Notes under the pieces: generated by a model
What the model was told of the DNA's origin: nothing
Seen by the model: only the letters and a program-made list of their open reading frames with translations
The model's database searches: none
Assembly: GCA_024637035.1 (NCBI GenBank)
Contig: JAGXFW010000013.1
Coordinates: 27,203-91,202 of the forward strand
Direction of reading: 5' to 3'
DNA length: 64,000 nt
Source: Actinomycetes bacterium
Lineage (GTDB): Bacteria; Actinomycetota; Thermoleophilia; RBG-16-64-13
Shown here: positions 9,328-18,583 of the stretch, in pieces
Numbering within the stretch: position 1 is the stretch's first letter
Layout: each line of letters opens with the position of its first letter
Made by a program: the position numbers and the translations under genes

Positions 9328-9912
9328 TCAGAGGAGCACCTCGAACAGCGTCCAGAGGCCGAAGACGATGAACAGAGCCCCCGACACACGTTTCAACGTA
9401 GCTTCGGGCACCCGGGTGGTCAGCATGGCTCCCCCGGCGATCGCGAGTCCGTTGGCCAGCAGCATACCCAGGCTGGCGCCGAGCCAGACCGCGAAGAATG
9501 TCTCGAAGCGCGCGGCCAGGGAGAGCGTGGCCAACTGGGTCTTGTCACCCACCTCCGCCACCAAGAAGGCGGCCGTCACCGCCAGTATCGCGCTGCCCGC
9601 GATGCCGCCCTTATCCGGCGTGGTGTCGCAGGCTTCCTCTTCGGCGTCCCCGCCGCGGCTGAACAGAGCCCACAGTCCGAACGCCAGGAACATGATGCCG
9701 GCGACTACCTTGATGGGTGTGGTGGGTAGAAGGCGTCCGGCGAAACCTCCCACGAGCACAGCGAAGAGGTTGAGTATCGCGATCGCGATGGCAACGCCTG
9801 CCAGCACCTTGCGGGGCGGGTACTTGCAGGTGAGGCAGAGGGTCAGCAACTGAGTCTTGTCTGCCATCTCCGCGATGCCCACGAGCAGGAAGGATGTGAG
9901 CAGGGCGGTCAT
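9328..9912 (-). CDS. GDT1/TMEM165 (UPF0016) family cation exporter
   Basis: 194 residues with six predicted membrane helices in two repeats. Each repeat carries the family signature E-x-G-D-K-T/S: EMADKTQLLTL in the first and EVGDKTQLATL in the second. Family members (MneA/Mnx, GDT1) export Mn2+ or exchange Ca2+/Mn2+ for protons. The ATG at 9912 is chosen because family homology begins there; the track ORF runs 90 codons further upstream into non-homologous sequence. No clear Shine-Dalgarno is visible. Confidence 0.85.
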   Translation of the reverse strand: MTALLTSFLLVGIAEMADKTQLLTLCLTCKYPPRKVLAGVAIAIAILNLFAVLVGGFAGRLLPTTPIKVVAGIMFLAFGLWALFSRGGDAEEEACDTTPDKGGIAGSAILAVTAAFLVAEVGDKTQLATLSLAARFETFFAVWLGASLGMLLANGLAIAGGAMLTTRVPEATLKRVSGALFIVFGLWTLFEVLL

Positions 9913-9999
9913 CAGGTGGAGGATAACACGAGCGGTTGCTACATCGGCCCAGACGTAGGAAGTCAGAGAGCAGGAAACAAGAGCGAAGGAGGATTCGAG

Positions 10000-10416
10000 A
10001 TGAGTGAACCGGCATATGGCATCGTGAGGCGCGTGGCGGTAGGGTACGAAGAGGCGGTGGCGTTGGCGAAAGAGGCCTTGAAGGAACAAGGGTTCGGCGT
10101 ACTCACCGAGATCGATGTCAAGGCGACGCTGAAGACCAAACTCGACGTGGACTTCAGGCCTTACATCATCCTGGGCGCGTGCAACCCGCAATTGGCGTAT
10201 GAGGCTCTGTCGAGCGAGCCCGATGTGGGGCTCATGCTGCCCTGCAACGTCGTGGTGTACGAAGAGGGGCCCGGCGTCACGAGAGTCGAGGCGATCTCGC
10301 CGATGACCGCTCTAGGAGTGGTCGAGAGCGCCGCGCTCGAGGGAATCGCGAGCCAGGCCGAGACCAAACTACAAGCGGCCATGCAGGCCGTGGGCGAGCG
10401 CGGCGGGGTCGTCTGA
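10000..10416 (+). CDS. DUF302 domain protein
   Basis: 138 residues covering a single DUF302 domain: YEEAVALAKEALKEQGFGVLTEIDVKATL early, YIILGACNPQLAYEAL in the middle and GLMLPCNVVVYE late. This is a cytosolic alpha/beta fold of unknown function found in many bacteria. GAAGGAGG sits eight bases before the ATG at 10000. It is divergent from the GDT1-like gene. Confidence 0.85.
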   Translation: MSEPAYGIVRRVAVGYEEAVALAKEALKEQGFGVLTEIDVKATLKTKLDVDFRPYIILGACNPQLAYEALSSEPDVGLMLPCNVVVYEEGPGVTRVEAISPMTALGVVESAALEGIASQAETKLQAAMQAVGERGGVV

Positions 10417-10562
10417 CCCGAACACCCGCGCACCCGCGCCCACATGCGGATCACGTCTCTTCCGCCATGCTCAGACCTCCTCCGTAGAGACCTGCGTCGC
10501 TCCTCCCGGTAGGCTCGATGCCACACAGTACACGTGGTGGTATTCGAGACGAGGGAGGAGCG

Positions 10563-11033
10563 ATGTTCCAGAGGCAGCCGTGGATGCAACGAGCGGGGGA
10601 CTTCCCCGCGAGCGACACTGAGTACCATGAACTCTTGGCCCGGGCTGTGTTCTCGGGCGGGCTGGGACCAAAGGTGGTGGAGTCGCGCTGGCCGAGCCTG
10701 AAGGCGGCCTTCAGCGACTTCGACCCGGCGATGGTGGGAGCGATGGGGCCCGACGACGTGGCTCGCTTGCTCAGCGACGCCGGCGTGATCCGCAACCGTC
10801 GTAAGATCGAGGCGGTCGTCGAGAACGCGCGCGTATTCCAGGCGATAGTCGAGGAGCACGGTGCGTTCCACTCGTGGTTGACACAGCTGGACGCCGGCAC
10901 CGATCTTGAGAGGGCGGGCGTGGTGTTGGCTGAGCGGTTCCGGCACCTCGGTCCGGCTTCGGCGGCCCTGTTCTTCTTCAGCGCAGGATGGCGCATCGCT
11001 GAGGAGGCTCAGTTGGCTCAGTCGCCTGCGTGA
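10563..11033 (+). CDS. DNA-3-methyladenine glycosylase I (Tag)-like protein
   Basis: 156 residues, shorter than the usual roughly 190. The core matches Tag proteins: DTEYHELLARAVFSGGL, then DPAMVGAMGPDDVARLLSDAG and IRNRRKIEAVVENAR. The N-terminal cysteine of the zinc snap and the C-terminal His/Cys ligands are absent, and the active-site GLSW block is replaced by GLGP. It may therefore be a divergent base-excision enzyme or a non-catalytic relative. GGGAGGAG precedes the ATG at 10563. Confidence 0.65.
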   Translation: MFQRQPWMQRAGDFPASDTEYHELLARAVFSGGLGPKVVESRWPSLKAAFSDFDPAMVGAMGPDDVARLLSDAGVIRNRRKIEAVVENARVFQAIVEEHGAFHSWLTQLDAGTDLERAGVVLAERFRHLGPASAALFFFSAGWRIAEEAQLAQSPA

Positions 11034-12979
11034 GGTTCAGCGGAGCGCGCGCGGTGGGTTTTCGGCAGGGTGACGGTGAAGGTGGAGCCCAAGCCCACCG
11101 CGCTCTCCACGTGCACCGACCCACCGTGCGCTTCGGCCGTGTTCTTCACGATGCTGAGTCCGAGCCCCGTTCCTCCGGTCTGACGCGAGCGGGCCTTGTC
11201 GACACGGTAGAACCGTTCGAATATGCGGTCGCGGGAGTCCAACGGGATGCCGACCCCGTCGTCGCGCACGATCAAGCGCACCGCCGGATCCATCTCTTCG
11301 CGGGGGGGAGCCACGCCGCTCGTATCGGCTACCTCGGGGTCGGCGCCGCCAGAATCCGTGCCGCCCGGCTGGGCGCTGCCGGCGGCGCCTGAGTCCGCGC
11401 CTCCCGGTTCGAATGTGTCGGCCGATTCGATGATCACCTCGACGTGGCCGCCCGGGTCGGTGTAACGGAGCGCGTTCTCGACGAGATTGCGCGCCATCGC
11501 GGCCAGCGCTGTCGGGTCGCCCTCGATCAGTGCCGAGGCGTTTACTTTGAGGCTCAGGTCGAGGTCGAGGCCCTGGGCGCGCTGTGCCAGCGCGTCGACG
11601 ACCTGCCGTGCGGTCTCCGCCAGATCCACCTGCTCCGAGACCAAGCGGCCGGAATCTTGGTTGTCGTCGAGTTCCGACAGTGCCAGAAGGTCGGTCACCA
11701 GTTCCGTGAGGCGGGCGATCTCGGAATTCAGCCTACCCGCGAAGACGCGCGCGCTCGGCGGATCGTCCTCGATCGCTGTCCCGAGGGTGCCGGCGAGCAA
11801 GGAGAGCCCCGCAAGCGGCGTCTTGAGTTCGTGGGAGACGTTGTTGACGAAGTCCTTGCGAAGGCGCTCGACGCGCGCACCCTCGGTCTCGTCGCGGATC
11901 ATCATGAGTACCTCTCGGCAGTCTTGTTCGGGCGCCGACATGGGCACCACCTGCACGCTGAGGGTGCGATCGCCGGGCAGCTTGATGCGCTCCACGAAAG
12001 GCCTGCACTCGGCTATCGCCGCATCGATCAGGGGTTGGGCAGGGAACACGCGGGCGGTCTGGACGATGGGCCGGTCCTGCATCTCCTCGACTGTACTCCC
12101 TATCATGCGGGCGCAGGCCGGGTTCACGTCGAGTACGATCCCGCGGTCGTCGAGCACAAGCACCCCGTCTCCCATCGAGGACAGGATATCGGCCATGCGC
12201 TTCTGTTCGGCTCGAAGCTCGCCCACGCGCTTCTCCAATTGGGATGCCATGTCGTTCAAGGCGCGGGCAAGGTCGCCGAGTTCGTCGGTACGGCGGGGAG
12301 TCGCGACTCGGTGCGAGAGGTCGCCTCCAGCTACCGCCTCCGCCATCGCGTGGAGTCGTTCGATCGGCCGGGTGAGCGACCGCGAGATCAGGAAGGCGGC
12401 GAGAGCGATCGGTATCAGGGCGAACAACCCCACGAGGAGCGGCGTGCGCAGAGCCTGCGCGAGGAGTGGGTCCACCCGCTCGGCCGCAGCCGCCAAACGC
12501 ACCACTCCGCCCGCCCAGGCACCGGCGCCCTCCCCGATGGGCACGGCCGCGTACACAGTGTCTTTGCCGGCGGTGGCGGAGTATCGGCGGGAGTGGCCTT
12601 CTCCACCGGCCAACGCGACGATCACCTCGGGGCGGTCACTGTGGTTCTGCATGGTCGAGGGATCCTGCAGGGAGTCGGCCAAGACGGTCCCGTCGCCCGC
12701 AATCACCGTGACGCGGACGCCCGCGACGCCCGCCACCTCTGCGATGAAGGCGCGAAGGGCGTCGAGGTCTTCGAGGGCTCCAGTGGGCTCCGCCGCCTCG
12801 CTGCTCAGCATCACTTTCAACATCCGGGCCTCGTCGGCGAGGTCGCTCTCCAGGTTCTGCAGCGAGACCCCCCGAAGCACCAAGCCGGAAGCCAGGGAGA
12901 GTCCAAGCACGAGCAGGACGACGAAGGCGACGAACGCCGTGACGAGGCGGAGGCCGATGCGGTTGACTCCAATGGCCAT
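11018..12979 (-). CDS. phoR: PhoR-like sensor histidine kinase
   Basis: 653 residues: signal anchor helix (about 12-34), extracytoplasmic sensor region, second membrane helix near 180-200, HAMP domain, PAS domain beginning SSMGDGVLVLDDRG, HisKA with the phospho-acceptor block NNVSHELKTPLAGLS, and a HATPase domain with NLVENALRYT, DDGVGIP and TGGTGLGLSIVKN. A Gly/Ala/Ser-rich insert (about 40 aa) lies inside the HATPase domain. The ATG directly follows the stop of the response-regulator gene with no gap. Its position opposite the pst operon suggests it reads phosphate supply through PstSCAB-PhoU. Confidence 0.88.
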   Translation of the reverse strand: MAIGVNRIGLRLVTAFVAFVVLLVLGLSLASGLVLRGVSLQNLESDLADEARMLKVMLSSEAAEPTGALEDLDALRAFIAEVAGVAGVRVTVIAGDGTVLADSLQDPSTMQNHSDRPEVIVALAGGEGHSRRYSATAGKDTVYAAVPIGEGAGAWAGGVVRLAAAAERVDPLLAQALRTPLLVGLFALIPIALAAFLISRSLTRPIERLHAMAEAVAGGDLSHRVATPRRTDELGDLARALNDMASQLEKRVGELRAEQKRMADILSSMGDGVLVLDDRGIVLDVNPACARMIGSTVEEMQDRPIVQTARVFPAQPLIDAAIAECRPFVERIKLPGDRTLSVQVVPMSAPEQDCREVLMMIRDETEGARVERLRKDFVNNVSHELKTPLAGLSLLAGTLGTAIEDDPPSARVFAGRLNSEIARLTELVTDLLALSELDDNQDSGRLVSEQVDLAETARQVVDALAQRAQGLDLDLSLKVNASALIEGDPTALAAMARNLVENALRYTDPGGHVEVIIESADTFEPGGADSGAAGSAQPGGTDSGGADPEVADTSGVAPPREEMDPAVRLIVRDDGVGIPLDSRDRIFERFYRVDKARSRQTGGTGLGLSIVKNTAEAHGGSVHVESAVGLGSTFTVTLPKTHRARSAEPHAGD

Positions 12980-13735
12980 CTAGGCGGGCCTTTCTTCGTT
13001 CGTAGGTTGACGGCCTGTCGAGATCTGAGCGCGGTAGCCGATACCGCGGCTTGTCTCGATGGCTGCCCTAGACCCCACTTCCCCGAGTTTTCGCCGCACG
13101 CGACGGACGTGGACGTCGAGGCTGCGAGAACCCGGCAGGTACTTCTGGTGCCACACGCGCTCCACCAGTTCGTCTCGCGGGAAGATGCGACCGGGTTGTG
13201 AGATGAGTAGCTCCAGCAGACCGTACTCCTTCGGCTTGAGGGCCGTCGAGCCGGTCGGCCCGGAGAGGTGGAGCGTATCGGGATCGAGTCTCAAGTCGCC
13301 CCCGATCATCTCACGGCGTTCGGCTGGAGAAGCACCTGCTCCGCGGCTCCCCCGAAGTCGGGCCCGGATGCGTGCGAGCAGCACGTCCATGTCGAAGGGT
13401 TTGGCGACGAAGTCGTCGGCGCCCGCTTCGAAGCCGCGGAGGACGGTCTCACGGTCGGATCGAGCGGTGAGCATGATGATCGGAAGGGCGGGTCTGCGCC
13501 GCCGGATCTCTCGAGCGGCGGCCACACCGTCCAGCCCGGGGAGCATCAGATCCAAGAGCACGAGATCGACCGCTCCCGTCAGCGCGGCCTCCAGGCCGCC
13601 GGTGCCGCTCCTCTCCTGGCGCACCGAGAAGCCGGCTCTGACCAGGTTGTATGCCAGCAGGTCGGAGATCGTGGGGTCGTCTTCAACGACGAGAATCGAC
13701 GGCATCGGTTGCGATGCATGAGTGGATTCGGCCAA
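12980..13735 (-). CDS. phoP: PhoP/PhoB-like OmpR-family response regulator
   Basis: Receiver domain with acidic pair EDD, phospho-acceptor in LVLLDLMLPGLDG, Thr in LTARSD and Lys in VAKPFD, followed by a winged-helix OmpR domain ending YLPGSRSLDVHVRRVRRKLG, close to Gram-positive PhoP. The TTG start at 13735 is supported by AGGAGG eight bases upstream. It shares the 209-bp intergenic region with pstS and is probably autoregulated by the Pho boxes there. Confidence 0.88.
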   Translation of the reverse strand: MAESTHASQPMPSILVVEDDPTISDLLAYNLVRAGFSVRQERSGTGGLEAALTGAVDLVLLDLMLPGLDGVAAAREIRRRRPALPIIMLTARSDRETVLRGFEAGADDFVAKPFDMDVLLARIRARLRGSRGAGASPAERREMIGGDLRLDPDTLHLSGPTGSTALKPKEYGLLELLISQPGRIFPRDELVERVWHQKYLPGSRSLDVHVRRVRRKLGEVGSRAAIETSRGIGYRAQISTGRQPTNEERPA

Positions 13736-13842
13736 ACCTCGATCCTCCTGGGAGCCGTGCGCCGCACGTTCGCCGTCGGGCGGGGTTGTTCGGCGTGGCG
13801 TCGCCTCGTGGGCGGCACGGCCGGTCGTGGGTGTCGCTGCAA

Positions 13843-13896
13843 TTCACATTCAGTTAACGCAATGGTAACACCGGGTACGCGCCAGGTGGGTAGTGT
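13843..13896 (+). promoter_or_regulatory. Pho-box array and -10 element upstream of pstS
   Basis: Three half sites, TTCACA (13843), TTAACG (13854) and GTAACA (13865), repeat with an exact 11-bp period, the arrangement bound by PhoP/PhoB-type regulators on one DNA face. A -10-like TAGTGT lies at 13891-13896, so the array occupies the -35 region, as in activated Pho promoters. Confidence 0.7.
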
Positions 13897-13944
13897 CATG
13901 TCGAGACAACAGAACGATGGCGAAACACTTGGAGGAGGGACCTC

Positions 13945-15042
13945 TTGAAGGGCACGAAACGGATACTGGCTGCGGCACTCTTGATGCTGACTGTGGTTCT
14001 CGCCTTGGGCTGCGGCGGCGGGGTGCGTACGGGGAGTGACACCACGACCTCGAGTCAAACCGCAGGCGGACTTCTCTCCGCCCGCCTCGACGGCGCCGGG
14101 GCGACCTTCCCCGAGCCACTGTACCTCGAGTGGATCGGGGAGTTCGTCACCGCGATCCAACCTGGCGTGACCATGAACTACCAGGGTATCGGTTCGGGAG
14201 GCGGCATCCAGCAGTTCACCCAGATGACGGTGGACTTCGGCGCGACCGACGCTCCCATGAAGGACGAAGAGATCGTCACGGCCGAAGAGGCGAGCGGGGC
14301 GAACGTGCTACACATCCCCACGGTGCTGGGTGCGGTGGCAGTGGCATACAACGTCGAGGGCGTCGAAGGGTTGAAGCTCGACCAGGAGACCCTCTCGGGC
14401 ATCTTCCTGGGCGAGGTGACGGTTTGGAACGATCCGGCCATCGTTGCCCTGAACCCCGACCTCGCTCTTCCTGACAAGGGTATCAACGTCGTGCATCGTT
14501 CCGACTCTTCGGGAACTACCTCGATCTTCACGGGCTACCTCGCGAAGGTGTCTTCGGTGTGGGCGGATTCGGTGGGTTCCGGCAAAGAAGTACGGTGGCC
14601 AGCGGGTGTGGGCGGTCAGGGCAACGACGGGGTGGCCGCGGTGATCCAGCAGCAACCCGGGTCCATCGGCTACGTGGAACTCTCGTATGCGACCGAAGGT
14701 GGCCTGTCCACGGCCGCTCTCCGCAACAGCGCGGGTACGTTCGTGGAGCCGACGATCCAGTCGACGTCGGCTGCGGGCGAAGGCATCGAGTACCCCGAGG
14801 ATCTTCGTTTCTCCTTGAGCGACAGCCCGGCATCAGCGGCCTATCCGATCGTGGGGGCCACCTGGATCCTGGCCTATGATTCGATGGCCGACCCCGCAGA
14901 CGCTGACGCCCTCAAGGCCTTCCTGATCTGGGGTCTCGAAGAGGGAGGTACCTTGGCTGAGGAACTCGGCTACGCGCCACTTCCCGACGATCTGCGCGCC
15001 CTGGCGCTTGCCAAAGTCGATCTGATCGGCAACGGCACGTGA
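13945..15042 (+). CDS. pstS: phosphate ABC transporter substrate-binding lipoprotein
   Basis: Signal peptide with lipobox VLALGC (Cys near residue 23) and a Gly/Thr-rich linker. The mature part shows PstS blocks: GAGATFPEPLYLEWI, GIGSGGGIQQF, FGATDAPM, VHRSDSSGTTSIF and QQPGSIGYVELSYA. The phosphate-binding Ser/Thr/Asp residues lie in these. The TTG start follows GGAGGAGGGA. First gene of pstSCAB-phoU; expected to be induced by low phosphate. Confidence 0.95.
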   Translation: MKGTKRILAAALLMLTVVLALGCGGGVRTGSDTTTSSQTAGGLLSARLDGAGATFPEPLYLEWIGEFVTAIQPGVTMNYQGIGSGGGIQQFTQMTVDFGATDAPMKDEEIVTAEEASGANVLHIPTVLGAVAVAYNVEGVEGLKLDQETLSGIFLGEVTVWNDPAIVALNPDLALPDKGINVVHRSDSSGTTSIFTGYLAKVSSVWADSVGSGKEVRWPAGVGGQGNDGVAAVIQQQPGSIGYVELSYATEGGLSTAALRNSAGTFVEPTIQSTSAAGEGIEYPEDLRFSLSDSPASAAYPIVGATWILAYDSMADPADADALKAFLIWGLEEGGTLAEELGYAPLPDDLRALALAKVDLIGNGT

Positions 15043-15097
15043 GGAACGCGTTCGCGCTGACGGGTTGTTCCCGACCGACGAACCTGGCGGCTGCCGG

Positions 15098-16069
15098 GTG
15101 AGAGCCCCCGCTCAATCGAACGACGCGAGACCACTGTCGCTCTCCGCGTTGGCGCGCGGCCGGGGCTTCGGCCGGACGCTGGATCGGGTGTTCGGGTGGA
15201 CCACGGCCGTGTCGGGGTCGCTCGTACTCGTGATCCTGGCCTTCATGGTGCTCACCACCACCAACACTGCCCTGCCCGTCTTCACGTCCGAAGGTATCTC
15301 GTTCGTCACCGGCACGGAATGGCTGCCGTCTCGCGGCGTCTACGGCATCTTGCCCTTCATCTATGGCACGCTTGTCACGTCGACCATCGCGGTGGTCATA
15401 GCGGTGCCGATCAGTGTGGGCGTCTCGCTCTATCTCACCGAACTGGCGCCCTCGTGGATGAAGGGGCCGATCGCCTACGCCGTCGATCTGCTTGCCGCCG
15501 TGCCGAGCGTGGTCTACGGTCTGTGGGGCGTGTTCGTGCTTCTGCCCCTCTTCCTGCAGCCGGCCGCTGAGGCGCTCTCTTCGGTGTTCGGCTTTCTGCC
15601 GATCTTCAAAGGTCCCGCCACCGGCCTGTCCTACTTCGGGGCGGGAGTCGTGCTCGCCATCATGATCATCCCCATCATCAGCGCGTTGGCGCGCGAGGTA
15701 TTCAAGGCCGTGCCCGCCGACGACCGCCTGGCGGCCTACGCCCTGGGCGCGACGCGGTGGGAGATGATCCGGGAAGCGGTCATCCCGCGCAGCCGCCCGG
15801 GCCTGGTGGGGGCCACCATGCTCGGCTTGGGGCGTGCCCTGGGCGAGACCATCGCCGTGGCGCTTCTGGTGGGCTCAAGCACCAAGATCAGCGCGTCGAT
15901 CGTGCAGCCGGGGTATTCCATGGCGGCGATCATCGCCAACCAGTTCCAGGAAGCGGACGAGCAGGGCATTCGTGCCTTGGTGGGCATAGGGGTCGTCCTG
16001 TTCGCCATCACGATCTTGATCAACATGGCCGCTCGGTTGTTCGTGTGGCGTCTGGTGGCCGAGCGATGA
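15098..16069 (+). CDS. pstC: phosphate ABC transporter permease PstC
   Basis: Six membrane helices with the ABC-permease EAA loop ALGATRWEMIREAVIPRSRPG and the PstC block SVVYGLWGVFVL. The protein pairs with PstA to form the membrane channel. The start is uncertain: the ORF track begins at TTG 15065, but the GTG at 15098 gives a more usual N-terminus; neither has a good ribosome site. The stop overlaps the pstA start in an ATGA junction. Confidence 0.9.
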   Translation: MRAPAQSNDARPLSLSALARGRGFGRTLDRVFGWTTAVSGSLVLVILAFMVLTTTNTALPVFTSEGISFVTGTEWLPSRGVYGILPFIYGTLVTSTIAVVIAVPISVGVSLYLTELAPSWMKGPIAYAVDLLAAVPSVVYGLWGVFVLLPLFLQPAAEALSSVFGFLPIFKGPATGLSYFGAGVVLAIMIIPIISALAREVFKAVPADDRLAAYALGATRWEMIREAVIPRSRPGLVGATMLGLGRALGETIAVALLVGSSTKISASIVQPGYSMAAIIANQFQEADEQGIRALVGIGVVLFAITILINMAARLFVWRLVAER

Positions 16070-16962
16070 GCGGCGCGAGGGCAATGGACGCGCGCGACGG
16101 TCACTTGTTGTCGGAGCGCCCTTCGCGGCGCAGGCTTTGGACCGATCGTATCGCCACCGGCGCCATGGCCGCCGCGGTGATCATCGCGTTGCTTCCAGTG
16201 GTGCTCATCTTCTACTACATCATCCGCGAGGGTCTGGCCGCGATGAACTGGGAGTTCCTCACGCAGGCGCCGCCGTTCAGCTATCGGCGGGAGGGTGGGG
16301 GATACGTCAACGGCCTCATCGGTACGCTCATGATGGTGGGCATCGCCACGGTCATCTCCGTACCGCTCGGCATCCTGGCCGCCGTGTACCTGGTGGAGTA
16401 CGGCGGGCGCAACCTGCTCGCCTCGCTGATCCGGTTCTTCTCCGACGTCATGACCGGCGTGCCTTCGGTGTTCGTGGGCCTCTTCGTCTACACGGCGTTC
16501 GTGGTGCCGTACGGGTTCGGCGCCCTGATGGGTGCGGCGGCGCTTTCGATCATCATGATGCCCATCGTCGTACGTTCCACCGAGGAGATGCTGAAGCTCG
16601 TGCCGCAGGAGATCAAGAACGCGAGCTACGCACTGGGGGCGGCCAAGTGGCAGACGGTGCTTCGCATCGTGCTGCCTTCCGCACTGCCGGGTATCACCAC
16701 CGGCGTACTGCTTGCGGTGGCGCGAGCGGCGGGAGAGACCGCTCCTCTCATCCTCACGGCGTTGGGCTCTCTTACCATCACCACAGCGCTCGTGGGTGAG
16801 CCTATCTCGGCGCTGCCGTTGGCGATCTTCGACGGCGCCCGCACGCCGTTCGCCGCCGGGCAGGCCCGTGCCTGGGCCGGCGCCTTCGAACTGCTGGCCA
16901 TCGTACTCGTGTTCACCCTACTCGCCCGCGTGGCGGCGTCCAGGAGCTCCATTTCGCGATGA
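16066..16962 (+). CDS. pstA: phosphate ABC transporter permease PstA
   Basis: 298 residues, six membrane helices, EAA loop [21 protein letters not shown], and PstA blocks [13 protein letters not shown] and [14 protein letters not shown]. The ATG at 16066 overlaps the pstC stop (ATGA), which fixes the start; the track ORF begins 103 codons earlier inside pstC. It overlaps pstB in the same way, so the three are translationally coupled. Confidence 0.93.
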   Translation: MSGARAMDARDGHLLSERPSRRRLWTDRIATGAMAAAVIIALLPVVLIFYYIIREGLAAMNWEFLTQAPPFSYRREGGGYVNGLIGTLMMVGIATVISVPLGILAAVYLVEYGGRNLLASLIRFFSDVMTGVPSVFVGLFVYTAFVVPYGFGALMGAAALSIIMMPIVVRSTEEMLKLVPQEIKNASYALGAAKWQTVLRIVLPSALPGITTGVLLAVARAAGETAPLILTALGSLTITTALVGEPISALPLAIFDGARTPFAAGQARAWAGAFELLAIVLVFTLLARVAASRSSISR

Positions 16963-17741
16963 CTGAACCAGTCTTCTCCGTAAATCACCTGAATGTCAGC
17001 TATGGCGGGAACCTCGCGCTGAAGGACGTGTGCCTCGACATCCACCCCCGCGAGATCACGGCCATCATCGGCCCCTCCGGCTGTGGGAAGAGCACGTTCA
17101 TCCGCTGCCTGAACCGCATGAACGACCTCGTTCCCGGTGCCCAAGTAGAGGGGCAGGTCATGTACCATGGCGAAGACATCTACGGTGCCGACATCGATCC
17201 GGTGACGGTCCGACGTCGTATCGGCATGGTCTTCCAACGCCCGAATCCTTTTCCGAAGTCCATCTACGACAACGTGGCCTTCGGGCCGCGCATCAACGGG
17301 TTCAAGGGCGACCTCGACGAGCTGGTGGAGCGTTCGCTGCGCAGGGCGGCCTTGTGGGACGAGGTCAAGAACAAGATGCGCAAGAGCGCCCTCGCCCTCT
17401 CGGGGGGACAGCAGCAGCGGCTGTGCATCGCCCGGGCCATCGCCGTGGAGCCCGACGTGATCCTCATGGACGAACCAGCCTCCGCTCTCGACCCGATAGC
17501 CACGGTCCGGATCGAGGACTTGATGCAGGAGCTCAAGCAGGAGTACAGCATCGTGATCGTGACCCACAACATGCAACAGGCAGCCCGGGTGAGCGACAAG
17601 ACCGCCTTCCTCTACACAGAGGTGGACGAGGAGAGCATGTCGCGATGGGGAATACTGGTTGAGTACGGACCGACGGGCGGCATCTTCACAAAACCCTTGG
17701 ACAAGCGCACCGAAGACTACGTCTCCGGACGTTTCGGATAG
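16959..17741 (+). CDS. pstB: phosphate ABC transporter ATPase PstB
   Basis: 260 residues with Walker [11 protein letters not shown]-loop [17 protein letters not shown], signature LSGGQQQR, Walker [13 protein letters not shown] and switch His in VTHNMQQA. The [12 protein letters not shown] region is PstB-specific. Energises phosphate uptake and participates in signalling to PhoR. ATGA overlap with pstA. Confidence 0.96.
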   Translation: MTEPVFSVNHLNVSYGGNLALKDVCLDIHPREITAIIGPSGCGKSTFIRCLNRMNDLVPGAQVEGQVMYHGEDIYGADIDPVTVRRRIGMVFQRPNPFPKSIYDNVAFGPRINGFKGDLDELVERSLRRAALWDEVKNKMRKSALALSGGQQQRLCIARAIAVEPDVILMDEPASALDPIATVRIEDLMQELKQEYSIVIVTHNMQQAARVSDKTAFLYTEVDEESMSRWGILVEYGPTGGIFTKPLDKRTEDYVSGRFG

Positions 17742-17765
17742 GCCTCAGGAAGGCGGTTCACCAAC

Positions 17766-18413
17766 ATGCGGGACACGTTCCATCGTGAGCTGGAGAGACT
17801 CGACCAAGACGTCGTGCGCATGGGCGCGCTCGTTGAAGCGGCTATCGACCAGGCCACCGCCGCGCTCGTAGAGGGTGATCTCGACCGCGCGCAGAAGACC
17901 ATGGATGGCGACGACGCGATCGACGATCTCTTCCTCGACATCGAGAAGCGCGCGCTGGCCATGCTGGCCCAGCAGCAACCTGTGGCGGGCGACCTTCGCC
18001 TGATCGTCGCGATCCTTCGTGCGGTGAACGACCTGGAGCGCTCGGGCGACCTGGCCTTCAACATCGCTTCGGTGGTCAAGAAGGACATCAACATCGTGAA
18101 GCTCCGTAAGGTGAGCGCCCTCGTGTACGAGTTGGGCCACGCCTCGCGGCGGCTGCTCAGTCGGGCGCTCGACGCCTGGACGCACAAGGACGTAGTGGTG
18201 GCCGCCAGCCTCGACGACCTCGACGACGAGATCGACGAACTCTACGAGCGGCTCTTCCGCGAGCTCTTCGACCTGCAGGAGGAGACCACGTTCGAGGTGG
18301 CTATGAACCTGGTCTTGGTGGGGCGCTATTTCGAGCGGATCGCCGACCACGCGGTCAACTTGGCCGAATGCATCCGCTACTTCGTCACCGGCAACGAGGA
18401 ACACCTGGGCTGA
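17766..18413 (+). CDS. phoU: phosphate signalling protein PhoU
   Basis: 215 residues forming two three-helix PhoU repeats, with metal-binding E/D blocks DGDDAIDDLFLDIE, LRAVNDLERSGDLA and YFERIADHAVNLAE. PhoU restrains PhoR kinase activity when phosphate is plentiful and controls transport through PstSCAB. It begins 24 bases after pstB, last in the operon. Confidence 0.95.
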   Translation: MRDTFHRELERLDQDVVRMGALVEAAIDQATAALVEGDLDRAQKTMDGDDAIDDLFLDIEKRALAMLAQQQPVAGDLRLIVAILRAVNDLERSGDLAFNIASVVKKDINIVKLRKVSALVYELGHASRRLLSRALDAWTHKDVVVAASLDDLDDEIDELYERLFRELFDLQEETTFEVAMNLVLVGRYFERIADHAVNLAECIRYFVTGNEEHLG

Positions 18414-18583
18414 GCGGGGGAGGTGTTCCACGGCGCACCCGGTACGCCGTCGCCGCCATCCGAGCCGGCCGCCGCAGCTGGGCCCCAGATGCAGCGAAAC
18501 GATCGTGCCGGAACTCCGAAGACCTCGGCGCCGTCGCACCCATACTCGGTCGGCCGCGCGCCGATGCTGTAGACTCCCTCGAG

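Noticed and set aside
9263-9853. 196-aa plus-strand ORF
   Set aside because: Antisense of the GDT1-like gene; the opposite strand has both family signatures.
11444-13201. 585-aa plus-strand ORF
   Set aside because: It lies opposite the PhoR-like kinase, has no family resemblance and reflects GC-rich antisense frames.
16626-17576. 316-aa minus-strand ORF
   Set aside because: Antisense of pstA/pstB.
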